Of a stretch of DNA of 64,000 bases, positions 43,708 through 52,856 are shown piece by piece. A model generated the notes under the pieces. It saw nothing but the letters and a program-made list of their open reading frames with translations, ran no database searches and was not told the origin of the DNA. The stretch is from Neopusillimonas maritima (lineage in GTDB: Bacteria > Pseudomonadota > Gammaproteobacteria > Burkholderiales > Burkholderiaceae_B), in the NCBI RefSeq assembly GCF_040930455.2, contig NZ_CP170494.1, one strand, 5' to 3'. Every line of letters begins with the position of its first letter. Position 1 is the stretch's first letter. The position numbers and the translations under genes are program-made.

Positions 43708-45110
43708 ACCAACTCCCCCACTCTGGACGGCACCTTGCTGATTGATCCCGCCCCCATCACAATCACGACGTCACCATCTTCAACAAAATCCAAAATAGCC
43801 TGAGGCATATCGGCAACGTTCTCTACAAATACAGGCTCAACTTTGCCGGCAACACGCACCGCGCGCGTTAAGGCGCGACCATCGGCAGCAACCAATGCCG
43901 GCTCGCCTGCGGCATAAACCTCGGTTAGCAATACGGCATCGGCACGGCTTAATACTTTTACAAAATCCTCGAAACAGTCTCGCGTGCGAGTATATCGATG
44001 CGGCTGAAATGCAAGAACGATGCGACGATTCGGCCAGGCTCCTCTGGCCGCCTCAAGCGTGGCCTGCATCTCAACCGGGTGATGACCATAGTCGTCGATC
44101 AGGGTAAATTCCCCACCGCCGTGCGCTGCAGATACCGGGAAATTCCCAACTTGAGTAAAACGCCGCCCAACGCCGTTAAATTCCGCGAGCGCCGAAACGA
44201 TCGCGGCATCTTCCACACCCAGCTCAGTCGCGACCGCGATAGCCGCCAAGGCGTTCTGTACATTGTGGCGCCCGGGCAAATTCAAGGTAACCGACAACAC
44301 AGGCAACTCGCCCGACGAAGTACGTCGCATCACATCAAATGACATCCTGGCCTCGCGCGGCTTCACGTTAATTGCACGAATCAACGCTTCTTCATTAAAA
44401 CCATACGTTGTTACCGGGCGCGAGATGAAAGGAATAATTTCCTTTACATATGCATCATCACTACACACGACGGCACTGCCGTAGAACGGCAAACGATGTG
44501 TAAATTCAATGAATGCACTTTTCAGTCGGGCCACATCGTGACCATAGGTATCCATGTGGTCGACGTCAATATTGGTAATGATTGCCATCACGGGTAACAA
44601 ATTAAGGAACGATGCATCAGATTCATCGGCCTCAACAACGATGTAGTCGCCCTGCCCCAAACGCGCGTTTGCGCCCGCAGACGTTAACCGCCCCCCAATC
44701 ACGAAGGTGGGGTCAAGATCACCTGCCGCCAACACGCTGGCGACCAAACTGGTGGTCGTTGTTTTTCCATGTGTCCCTGCAACAGCAATGCCACGTTTCA
44801 ACCGCATCAGTTCAGCCAGCATCAAGGCGCGCGGAACAACCGGAATTCGCGCAGCCCGGGCTGCCAAGACCTCGGGATTGTCGGATGTAACCGCCGTTGA
44901 AGTGACCAACGCGCCCACACCTTTGATATTGGCGGCATCATGGCCAATCATGACACGCGCCCCTAAAGACGCTAAACGTCGCGTAACTGCCGACTCCTGA
45001 ATATCCGAACCGCTAATGGCATATCCAAGATTCAAAAGAACCTCGGCAATACCGCTCATTCCAGAGCCACCGATCCCCACAAAATGAATACTTTGAATTC
45101 GATGCTTCAT
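43704..45110 (-). CDS. murC: UDP-N-acetylmuramate--L-alanine ligase MurC
   Basis: Adds the first stem-peptide residue to UDP-MurNAc; 468 residues. The N-terminal Rossmann motif is VGIGGSGMSGIAEVL, the ATP loop is AGTHGKTTTT, then EADESDASFLNL, TNIDVDHMDTYG and the C-terminal IDDYGHHPVEMQATL, with AFQPHRYTRT. ATG at 45110 overlaps the murG stop (ATGA) behind AGGAGG; an in-frame start at 45137 lies inside murG. Confidence 0.98.
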   Translation of the reverse strand: MKHRIQSIHFVGIGGSGMSGIAEVLLNLGYAISGSDIQESAVTRRLASLGARVMIGHDAANIKGVGALVTSTAVTSDNPEVLAARAARIPVVPRALMLAELMRLKRGIAVAGTHGKTTTTSLVASVLAAGDLDPTFVIGGRLTSAGANARLGQGDYIVVEADESDASFLNLLPVMAIITNIDVDHMDTYGHDVARLKSAFIEFTHRLPFYGSAVVCSDDAYVKEIIPFISRPVTTYGFNEEALIRAINVKPREARMSFDVMRRTSSGELPVLSVTLNLPGRHNVQNALAAIAVATELGVEDAAIVSALAEFNGVGRRFTQVGNFPVSAAHGGGEFTLIDDYGHHPVEMQATLEAARGAWPNRRIVLAFQPHRYTRTRDCFEDFVKVLSRADAVLLTEVYAAGEPALVAADGRALTRAVRVAGKVEPVFVENVADMPQAILDFVEDGDVVIVMGAGSISKVPSRVGELV

Positions 45111-46180
45111 GCGGACCTCCTGACGGCACTCTCGCATGCATCGGCAATCATTTGCGCCGCGTTCAAAAATGCATGTTCATGCGCATGACCGGCCACAATA
45201 GCCAGCCCATCGCGTGTTTGCTCACCCAGCCATTTTGCGAGCCACTCCGGAGTGAAAGCCCCTTGCGGTTGCAGCCACCCGCCGTGACAATCGCTTAGAT
45301 AACGCGCATTAGCGGTTTGATGATCATCAATGGCATGAGGTAAAGGAACAAACAAAGCTGCTACGCCGGCCGCAGCAACTTCCGCCACCGTCATCGCACC
45401 GGCACGACAAATCAACACATCAGCTTGCGCCAAAGCCTCTCCCATATCTTCAATAAACGCGACACAATTTGCTCTTATTCCATGCGTTTCATAACTGTGC
45501 CGAACACTATCCAAATGCTGCTCACCTGATTGATGCGTCACAACAGGCCGCGCTTGCGGCGACAAAAGTGCCAGCGCGACAGGCACGACCTGATTCAACG
45601 GACGTGCGCCCAAACTTCCCCCAAGAACCAAAAGACGCAAAGGCCCTTGTCTCTGACCATACCGTTGTTGCGCCGGCAACTTGCTGATGACTTCCGAGCG
45701 GACCGGGTTGCCTACCATCAATGCACCCGGCAACGCCCCCGGAAACCCCACCAGCACTTTACGTGCCATACGAGCAAGCCAGCGATTCGCCGTGCCGGCA
45801 ATCGCGTTCTGCTCATGGACCAACAGCGGAATACCCGCCAATCGGGCCATCAGCCCACCGGGGAAAGCAACATATCCGCCCATGCCCAACACAACGTCAG
45901 GCTGAACTCTATGCAAAGCTTTGCGTGCCTGAAAGCAGGCACGAAGCAAACGAAACGGCAGCGCCAACAATGCTCCCACGCCTTTTCCACGCAAGCCCGA
46001 GAAACGCAACGGCTCCATGGGGAGACCGCGCGCGGCAACCAAACGCCCTTCCATTTTTTCTGGGTGCCCCAGCCAGACAACACGCCAGCCACGGCTTTGC
46101 ATTTCTTCGGCAACAGCCAAACCCGGCATGATATGGCCGCCGGTACCACCTGCCATGACCAAAAGGGTTTTGGTATTCAT
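45107..46180 (-). CDS. murG: lipid II synthase MurG (GlcNAc transferase)
   Basis: Peripheral membrane glycosyltransferase that adds GlcNAc to lipid I; 357 residues, GT-B fold. It has the N-terminal MAGGTGGHIMPGLAVAEE, GMGGYVAFPGGL, HEQNAIAGTANR, LVLGGSLGARPLNQ and the UDP-GlcNAc motif ICRAGAMTVAEVAAAG. Four-base overlaps at both ends (with ftsW and murC) indicate translational coupling. Confidence 0.98.
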   Translation of the reverse strand: MNTKTLLVMAGGTGGHIMPGLAVAEEMQSRGWRVVWLGHPEKMEGRLVAARGLPMEPLRFSGLRGKGVGALLALPFRLLRACFQARKALHRVQPDVVLGMGGYVAFPGGLMARLAGIPLLVHEQNAIAGTANRWLARMARKVLVGFPGALPGALMVGNPVRSEVISKLPAQQRYGQRQGPLRLLVLGGSLGARPLNQVVPVALALLSPQARPVVTHQSGEQHLDSVRHSYETHGIRANCVAFIEDMGEALAQADVLICRAGAMTVAEVAAAGVAALFVPLPHAIDDHQTANARYLSDCHGGWLQPQGAFTPEWLAKWLGEQTRDGLAIVAGHAHEHAFLNAAQMIADACESAVRRSA

Positions 46181-47370
46181 GTCCGTTTCCCCCTCATCAT
46201 GTTGCGGTTCTCGAAATCGACACGCAGCAACAAAGCGACCGCCGCCATATTCATCACAATGCCCGATCCGCCATAGCTAACCAGGGGTAACGTCAGGCCT
46301 TTGGTGGGTAATAAACCCACGCACACACCAATATTGATAAAGGCCTGAATGCCAAACCATAAAGCCACACCTTGAGCAACCAAACCGTTAAATACCCGCT
46401 CCATCGCGAAGGCCTGGCGCCCAATATCGAAGGCCCGCCATATCAACAGGAGAAACGCGGCGACAACCGCCACCACACCGACAAACCCCAATTCCTCACC
46501 GATCACCGCAACGATGAAGTCGGTATGCGCCTCAGGCAAATAGTGCAATTTTTCAACACTGGCGCCGAGACCGACACCAAACCACTCGCCACGCCCCAGC
46601 GCAATCAAGGAATGCGAAAGTTGATACGCACTACCGTAAATATTGTCTGGGTTCCAAGGATCCAAATACGCAAACAAACGTTCGCGACGCCAGGGGGCCA
46701 ACCAGATCAACAACACAAAACTGGTAAGCAAAATTCCAATCAACGCTGAAAACAGGCGCCCGTTCAACCCCCCGATAAACAACAAGCCAACCGCGATCGC
46801 AACAATAACAATGAATGCGCCCAAATCGGGTTCAAGCAGCACAGCGCTGCCGACAGCAGCCAACGCGAACGCCATAGGCAAAAAGCCTCTGGAAAAACTT
46901 TGCATATGCTCCCGCTTGCGTACCGTATACGCGGCGGCATAAAGACAAATCGCAAGTTTCATCATTTCGGAAGGCTGAAAATTCACCGGCCCAAGGGGTA
47001 ACCAGCGACGCGCGCCATTGACTTCACGGCCAATCCCCGGAATCAATACAATGACAAGAAGCAACAGGCAAAGGAGAAATAACGGTACCGCCAATTTCTC
47101 CCATACACGCATTGGAATGCTAAAAGCGAAAATCGCCGCGATAAGGCCCAACGTAATAAAAGTGGCATGCCGGAACACAAAATAATACCGCCCGTAGTTT
47201 GCGTAACGCGGTCCATCCGCCAAAGCAATAGAAGCGGAATAAACCATCAACAAACCGAACAGCACCAAAGACACGGCAACAATCAACACACTCATGTCCA
47301 ACAACGGCAAACGGGTGCGCCCCGGCTTAACCGCATTGATGCCACTGGTCAGTTCCGCAAATAAACTCAT
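46177..47370 (-). CDS. ftsW: septal peptidoglycan polymerase FtsW
   Basis: SEDS-family glycosyltransferase that polymerises lipid II with FtsI; 397 residues and ten predicted membrane helices. Family marks are YSASIALADGPRYANYGRYYF, PGIGREVNGARRWLPLGPVNFQPSEMMKLAI, LLEPDLGAFIVI, YQLSHSLIALGRGEWFGVGLGASVEK, LPEAHTDFIVAVIGEELGFVG and GLLPTKGLTLPLVSYGGS. Its place between murD and murG separates it from the elongation homologue RodA. Confidence 0.97.
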   Translation of the reverse strand: MSLFAELTSGINAVKPGRTRLPLLDMSVLIVAVSLVLFGLLMVYSASIALADGPRYANYGRYYFVFRHATFITLGLIAAIFAFSIPMRVWEKLAVPLFLLCLLLLVIVLIPGIGREVNGARRWLPLGPVNFQPSEMMKLAICLYAAAYTVRKREHMQSFSRGFLPMAFALAAVGSAVLLEPDLGAFIVIVAIAVGLLFIGGLNGRLFSALIGILLTSFVLLIWLAPWRRERLFAYLDPWNPDNIYGSAYQLSHSLIALGRGEWFGVGLGASVEKLHYLPEAHTDFIVAVIGEELGFVGVVAVVAAFLLLIWRAFDIGRQAFAMERVFNGLVAQGVALWFGIQAFINIGVCVGLLPTKGLTLPLVSYGGSGIVMNMAAVALLLRVDFENRNMMRGKRT

Positions 47371-48902
47371 GCCACCTCCCCGTGATCCAGCGCCAGTGAA
47401 TTCACTGCATCAATGAACGCCTGGGCACGATGCGCATAATTCCTGAACATATCCATACTTGCACACGCAGGCGACAGCACGACTGCCTGCCCCGGTCTGG
47501 CCATAGACATTGCACGGGTCACTGCTGAGTCCATATCCGGTGCGCGCTCAACGGGCATATCCATGCCCTTGAGCGACGCTTGAATGAGTCCGGCATCGTG
47601 ACCAATTAACACCACACCCACTGCATGACGGGAAACCGCCTTCGCCAGCAAAGAGAAGTCTTGCCCTTTACCCAAGCCACCGGCAATCAATACAACCGGC
47701 TGCCCCAAGCCTTCAAGCGCCGCCACAGTTGCACCAACGTTAGTTCCCTTGCTGTCGTTAATGAAATCAACACCGGCAATCGAACGAACAAACTCTGTGC
47801 GATTAGGCTCACCGGCATAATCACGTACCGCATGCAACAGTGGGGCCCAAGGCAGATCTACCGCGCGGGCCAGTAACAGCGCCGCAAGCGCATTCATCGC
47901 ATTGTGGCGCCCACGCACACGCAACGCATCACTGGGCATAAGCTGCACAACGCGACCCGATTTTCGTACCGGCTTCTCGGTTTCCTTACGACGACGCACA
48001 GATTGAGGGATATCAAAATCATCTGGCTCGGCAGCCAACAACCAACTCACGCCCTGCTCAACATCCAGCCCCAGGTCACCAATAAAACGAGGGCGACCTG
48101 AACCAAAACTGCGTACCGATAATGCGCCGAGTTCGTCTACCATTTTGCTCACGGTGTCATCATCGCGATTAACAACAGCTATATCGGCCCACTGCAAAAG
48201 CCTGGCCTTCGCCTGTGTATACGCCTGAATTGAACCGTGCCAATCCAGATGATCTTGCGAAATATTCAAAACCACTGCTGCATCGGGACGCAAACTATGG
48301 GTTGAAACCAACTGAAAACTGGACAGCTCCAATACCCACACTTCGGGCAACTCTCCAGCATCCAGGGCTGCCGTTAACGCAGCAAGAGCGGCAGGACTGA
48401 TATTACCGGCGGCTACCGCCGACAATCCGCACCCCTGCATCAAATGGCGCGTCATCGCGGTAACCGTTGTTTTCCCGTTTGTCCCTGTGACGGCCAGTAC
48501 CCGAGGCGCATAACCCTGTTCACTCATATCACGCAAGGCGCGCGCAAACAGCTCAATTTCACTAATGACTTCAATGTCCTGCTGATGCACCTTGGCAAGG
48601 AACTCCGCCACGCCCGGTGAACCCGGTTCCAAGCCAGGACTGATCACAACACTGGCGACCAAATCCAGACTAGCTTGACTTAAAGCATTCGCTCCGAAGC
48701 AAAACTCTATGTTTGATGCATCTACTGCTTCCTTCAGTCGGCTCCAGCCGGGTGGATCGTCGCGCGTATCTACGACCCGCAACGGCACACCCGCGCGCGC
48801 GCACCATAGTGCTGCGGCCAAGCCGGTTTCACCCAGTCCCAGAATCAGAACCGTGCGATCAGTTAACAAAGAAGGGAAGCGATATTCCACCAAACTGCTC
48901 AC
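47367..48902 (-). CDS. murD: UDP-N-acetylmuramoylalanine--D-glutamate ligase MurD
   Basis: Adds D-Glu to UDP-MurNAc-L-Ala; 511 residues. It has ILGLGETGLAAALWCARAG, VTGTNGKTTVTAM, NISQDHLDWHGS, GRHNAMNALAALLLAR, NDSKGTNVGATVAAL and LSPACASMDMFRNY. It is about 70 residues longer than E. coli MurD, partly because of an Arg/Lys-rich insert (SVRRRKETEKPVRKSGR) between the central and C-terminal domains. I chose GTG at 48902, which overlaps the mraY stop (GTGA). The open frame reaches 48986 but that part lies inside mraY. Confidence 0.95.
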   Translation of the reverse strand: MSSLVEYRFPSLLTDRTVLILGLGETGLAAALWCARAGVPLRVVDTRDDPPGWSRLKEAVDASNIEFCFGANALSQASLDLVASVVISPGLEPGSPGVAEFLAKVHQQDIEVISEIELFARALRDMSEQGYAPRVLAVTGTNGKTTVTAMTRHLMQGCGLSAVAAGNISPAALAALTAALDAGELPEVWVLELSSFQLVSTHSLRPDAAVVLNISQDHLDWHGSIQAYTQAKARLLQWADIAVVNRDDDTVSKMVDELGALSVRSFGSGRPRFIGDLGLDVEQGVSWLLAAEPDDFDIPQSVRRRKETEKPVRKSGRVVQLMPSDALRVRGRHNAMNALAALLLARAVDLPWAPLLHAVRDYAGEPNRTEFVRSIAGVDFINDSKGTNVGATVAALEGLGQPVVLIAGGLGKGQDFSLLAKAVSRHAVGVVLIGHDAGLIQASLKGMDMPVERAPDMDSAVTRAMSMARPGQAVVLSPACASMDMFRNYAHRAQAFIDAVNSLALDHGEVA

Positions 48903-50071
48903 CGTAGTTTCAAGGTTGCCAATCCCACCAGCACTAACATCATGCTGATAATCCAAAAGCGAACGACCACCTGTGTTTCTTTCCAACCACCCACTTCAAA
49001 ATGATGGTGCAAAGGCGCCATACGAAATATTCGTCGTCCTTCGCCATAACGCCGCTTCGTGTACTTGAAGTACGCCACCTGCATCATGACCGACAAGGTT
49101 TCCACGACGAAAACGCCGCCCATGATGAACAGCACAATTTCCTGTCGCACAATCACGGCAATGGTTCCCAACGCGCCACCCAAAGCCAACGCCCCCACGT
49201 CGCCCATAAAGACCTGAGCGGGATAGGTGTTGAACCATAAAAAGGCCAGCCCCGCACCCGCGATCGCGGCGCATAACACCATAAGCTCGGAAGCCCCGGG
49301 AATATAGGGAAATAAAAGATACTTGGAATAATCGACCCTGCCGACAACGTAAGCAAAAATCCCCAATGCGCTGCCCACCATGACGGTTGGCATAATGGCC
49401 AAACCATCCAGGCCGTCAGTCAGGTTAACGGCGTTGCTGGAACCCACAATGACAAACCAGGTCAGCGCAACAAATCCAAATACGCCCAAGGGGTAACTGA
49501 CACTCTTGAAAAACGGCACAATCAAGTCGGCCCTTTCCGGCAAGGCCATCGTAAAACCGCTTGAAACCCAGTTGGTAAATAACGGCCATAGGTCGGCGTT
49601 AGCCGGTGCAGACACTGCAAATGCCAAATAAACCGCAGCCACAATACCAATTAACGCCTGCCAGAAAAATTTGTGACGCGATTTCATGCCTTCCGGATCA
49701 CGATGCACGACTTTCCGATAATCATCGACCCAACCAATCCAGCCAAAACCAAAAGTAACCAGCAGCACAACCCAAACGAAACGATTGGTCCAATCAGCCC
49801 ATAACAATGTGCTGACGGCGATAGAGATAAGAATCAGCGCTCCACCCATTGTGGGCGTACCTGTTTTTACCAAGTGAGTTTGAGGACCATAGCTACGCAC
49901 GGCCTGGCCGATTTTCAATGCCGTCAATCTGCGAATAACGGCCGGCCCCGCGACTAATCCAATCAGTAATGCTGTTGCGCATGCCAGCACGGCGCGCAAC
50001 GTAATATATTCAAAAACAGCAAAAGCACGAACATGCTCTTCAGACAACCACCGCGCCAATTCAAGCAACAT
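48899..50071 (-). CDS. mraY: phospho-MurNAc-pentapeptide transferase MraY
   Basis: Membrane enzyme that makes lipid I from UDP-MurNAc-pentapeptide and undecaprenyl phosphate; 390 residues, ten helices. Catalytic Asp residues are in WVDDYRKVV and NLTDGLDGLA. FMGDVGALALGGAL and the cytoplasmic APLHHHFE loop are also kept. ATG at 50071 gives MLLELARWLSEEH. It starts 11 bases inside the end of murEF. Confidence 0.98.
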   Translation of the reverse strand: MLLELARWLSEEHVRAFAVFEYITLRAVLACATALLIGLVAGPAVIRRLTALKIGQAVRSYGPQTHLVKTGTPTMGGALILISIAVSTLLWADWTNRFVWVVLLVTFGFGWIGWVDDYRKVVHRDPEGMKSRHKFFWQALIGIVAAVYLAFAVSAPANADLWPLFTNWVSSGFTMALPERADLIVPFFKSVSYPLGVFGFVALTWFVIVGSSNAVNLTDGLDGLAIMPTVMVGSALGIFAYVVGRVDYSKYLLFPYIPGASELMVLCAAIAGAGLAFLWFNTYPAQVFMGDVGALALGGALGTIAVIVRQEIVLFIMGGVFVVETLSVMMQVAYFKYTKRRYGEGRRIFRMAPLHHHFEVGGWKETQVVVRFWIISMMLVLVGLATLKLR

Positions 50072-52856
50072 GGTGTGCCCCCCCATTCAATGATTGTTTT
50101 TGTTTCATGGCATGAACAACGCGCTCCATCTTGCTGCTGCGCGAACCTTTTACTAAAACATGGGCCGGCGTCAAATTGCTTAACGCCGAGAGCAACGCAT
50201 CAATATCAGCAAAAGAGTGCGCCCCATCGCCAAACGCGACAGCGCAGTCTTTGGCTGCGGCACCGAGTGTGAGCAAAACATCAATACCTTGCTCACGTGC
50301 ATAACGACCCACTTCGGCATGCATTTGAGGCCCTTGCTCGCCAACCTCAGCCATAGCGCCCAACACAAGCACTTTGCGCCCCGCCAACTCGGCCAGCACT
50401 TCAATTGCCGCCCGCACAGAGTCGGGGTTCGCGTTATAAGTATCATCGATCAGTTGATAACCATCCTGTTGCGGGTAAAACTGCATACGGCCCGCAACGG
50501 GGTTAAACCGCTCCAGCCCCCCCACAATCGCGTCAAACGGCACTCCTGCAGCCACTGCGCACGCTGTCGCGGCCAGTGCGTTGCGCAAGTTATGTAACCC
50601 TGCCGCATTCAAGCACACAAGCGACTCCCCAACAGGGGTTTTCAGCTCGAAAACTGTTTGACTGGGCTTTGCCTGAATATATTCAGCCCCTACATCCATG
50701 CCTTCTGCCGAGCCAAATAAAACGCATCGACGTGCATCCGATAACTTTTTCCAAAGCTCCGTATACTCATCATCTCCGGGAAACACCGCCACGCCCTCCG
50801 GCGACAGCATCTGCAGTACTGATCCGTTCTCGCGGGCCACCGCTTCAACCGTATGCATGAATTCTTGGTGTTCTCGTTGAGCGTTGTTTACCAAGCCAAC
50901 AGTTGGCGACGCCATACCGGCCAACAAGCGGATTTCCCCTGGATGGTTCATCCCTAACTCCAGCACGGCGATACGATGCTGGTGACGCAAACGCAAAAGC
51001 GTTAGCGGCACGCCCAAATCGTTATTGAAATTGCCCTCAGTAGAGAGCATTTTGTCGCCCTGCCAGGCCCGAAAGATAGAGGCAATCATCTCTTTAGTAG
51101 TGGTTTTGCCATTGCTACCGGTGACGGCCACGAGCGGTATATCGAAACGCTTGCGCCAGACACGCCCCAGCGTTTGCAAAGCCTGGCGCGTATCGCCCAA
51201 CGCAATTTGCGTTAGCGCACATGACTTAACACGGCTTTCAACAATGGCTGCAATCGCATTTGCCTCAAGTGCGGTGTCTAGATAGTGATGTCCATCGAAC
51301 CGATCGCCTTTCAACGCAATAAATACTTGATCGCTTGCCAGCGTACGGGTATCCGTGCTTAACGTCGGCTCAGTCACCAATAAGAGTGCTGCTCGAGCCC
51401 ACTCACGATCATCAAAAGGCAATCTTTCGCCATGAATCTCTTGATACGTTTCATGACCTTTCCCAGCAAGAAGCACCACGTCTTCCGCTGCAGCAGACCA
51501 TACTGTTTGCAGAATCGCTTCCGAGCGATCCACAACAATTTGATAATCCAGGCCAGACAAGCCAACCACAATATCTTCAAGAATCGCTTGCGGGGACTCA
51601 CCGCGAGGATTATCGCTGGTCAAGACAACCCTATCGGCCAAACGCCCGGCAATTTCTCCCATCATTTCACGCTTGCCGCGGTCTCGGTTACCGCCACAAC
51701 CAAACACACAATGCAAACGACCACCGCGCGCCTCGGCCAAACCGCGAAGCGCTTCTAACGCGCGCTCCAACGCATCCGGCGTATGTGCGTAATCCACAAC
51801 AACCATCGGCTGCCTGACAGGCTCAACACTGCCGCCAATAGATTCAACGACGTCCATCCGCCCAGGTACCGAAGTCAGTTGCCCCAATGCACGCCCAACT
51901 TTTACAACCGACCAGCCCAGAAAATGCAGCACCCCTGCGACCAACAACAAATTCGACACGGTATGCTGACCAACCAGGCGTGTCACAATTTGGGCCGCTC
52001 CATCAGGCAATTCCAAATTAAAAACCAACCCATGTGATCCGGCATGAATCTCGCCCGCACGTACCGCGGCTCCTTCATATACACCCGTGGAATAGCCAAG
52101 CACCTGAATGCCACGGTGGGCGGCAGCAGGCACCTTTCGACCTACGACATCGTCGAAGTTTGTTACGACCTGCCGGACAGACTGTCTATTAAACAGTGTT
52201 AGTTTTGCCGTTTCATATTTATCCAACGAGCCATGGTAATCAAGATGATCGTGGCTAAGATTTGTGAACCCGGCGATCGTAATCTCCACGCCGTCGAGAC
52301 GACCTTGATCAAGACCAATCGACGACGCCTCAAGCGCCACCGATCGCGCACCGGAGCGATAAATCGTCGCCAACGCCTGATGCACTGACAACACATCAGG
52401 CGTAGTTAACCGTCCTTCAAGTAACGTACCGTCCGGCAAGGCAACCCCAAGCGTTCCGATTGTCCCGCATGGAATCCCCGCATCGTTCAAAGCTTGAGCA
52501 ATCCAATGCACAGTTGACGTTTTACCGTTCGTGCCCGTAATTGCAATAACCGACATCATCATTGAGACACGGCCGTACCATTCGTGTGCAACCTGCCCCA
52601 ATAACTGTCGCAGCGACTCAACCTCAAGCACCGGCACCGATATCGAAGCAGCGACACCGATACCCGACAAGGGCTCAGTCACAACAGCCGACGCACCCTT
52701 AGCCACCGCTTGCGCGATATAGTCTCGACCATCACCCTCATAACCCGGGCAAGCAAAGAACACATCGCCAGAGCTTACCTGGCGTGAATCAAGGCACAAG
52801 TCAGACTGAGGATCGACGTGCTCTTTTAACCAATTCAAGACTTGATTTGCAGTCAT
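50061..52856 (-). CDS. murE/murF: bifunctional MurE-MurF ligase fusion
   Basis: One 931-residue protein carrying two successive Mur ligases. The MurE half (to about residue 485) adds the third stem residue: DSRQVSSGDVFFACPG, ITGTNGKTSTVHW, NLSHDHLDYHGS, and DNPR in TSDNPRGES, the meso-diaminopimelate specificity motif. The MurF half adds D-Ala-D-Ala: STDTRTLASDQVFIALKGDRFDGH, VTGSNGKTTTKEM, TEGNFNNDLGVPLTL and DDTYNANPDSV. The usual stop/start between the genes is absent and the MurF N-terminus is trimmed by some 15 residues. The same fusion is known from Bordetella. It overlaps ftsI (ATGA) and mraY. Confidence 0.97.
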   Translation of the reverse strand: MTANQVLNWLKEHVDPQSDLCLDSRQVSSGDVFFACPGYEGDGRDYIAQAVAKGASAVVTEPLSGIGVAASISVPVLEVESLRQLLGQVAHEWYGRVSMMMSVIAITGTNGKTSTVHWIAQALNDAGIPCGTIGTLGVALPDGTLLEGRLTTPDVLSVHQALATIYRSGARSVALEASSIGLDQGRLDGVEITIAGFTNLSHDHLDYHGSLDKYETAKLTLFNRQSVRQVVTNFDDVVGRKVPAAAHRGIQVLGYSTGVYEGAAVRAGEIHAGSHGLVFNLELPDGAAQIVTRLVGQHTVSNLLLVAGVLHFLGWSVVKVGRALGQLTSVPGRMDVVESIGGSVEPVRQPMVVVDYAHTPDALERALEALRGLAEARGGRLHCVFGCGGNRDRGKREMMGEIAGRLADRVVLTSDNPRGESPQAILEDIVVGLSGLDYQIVVDRSEAILQTVWSAAAEDVVLLAGKGHETYQEIHGERLPFDDREWARAALLLVTEPTLSTDTRTLASDQVFIALKGDRFDGHHYLDTALEANAIAAIVESRVKSCALTQIALGDTRQALQTLGRVWRKRFDIPLVAVTGSNGKTTTKEMIASIFRAWQGDKMLSTEGNFNNDLGVPLTLLRLRHQHRIAVLELGMNHPGEIRLLAGMASPTVGLVNNAQREHQEFMHTVEAVARENGSVLQMLSPEGVAVFPGDDEYTELWKKLSDARRCVLFGSAEGMDVGAEYIQAKPSQTVFELKTPVGESLVCLNAAGLHNLRNALAATACAVAAGVPFDAIVGGLERFNPVAGRMQFYPQQDGYQLIDDTYNANPDSVRAAIEVLAELAGRKVLVLGAMAEVGEQGPQMHAEVGRYAREQGIDVLLTLGAAAKDCAVAFGDGAHSFADIDALLSALSNLTPAHVLVKGSRSSKMERVVHAMKQKQSLNGGAHHVA

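Noticed and set aside
45530..46276. Plus-strand open frame of 248 codons across murG
   Set aside because: Antisense to murG, whose conserved motifs occupy the opposite strand; Arg/Gln/His/Thr-rich sequence typical of a shadow frame.
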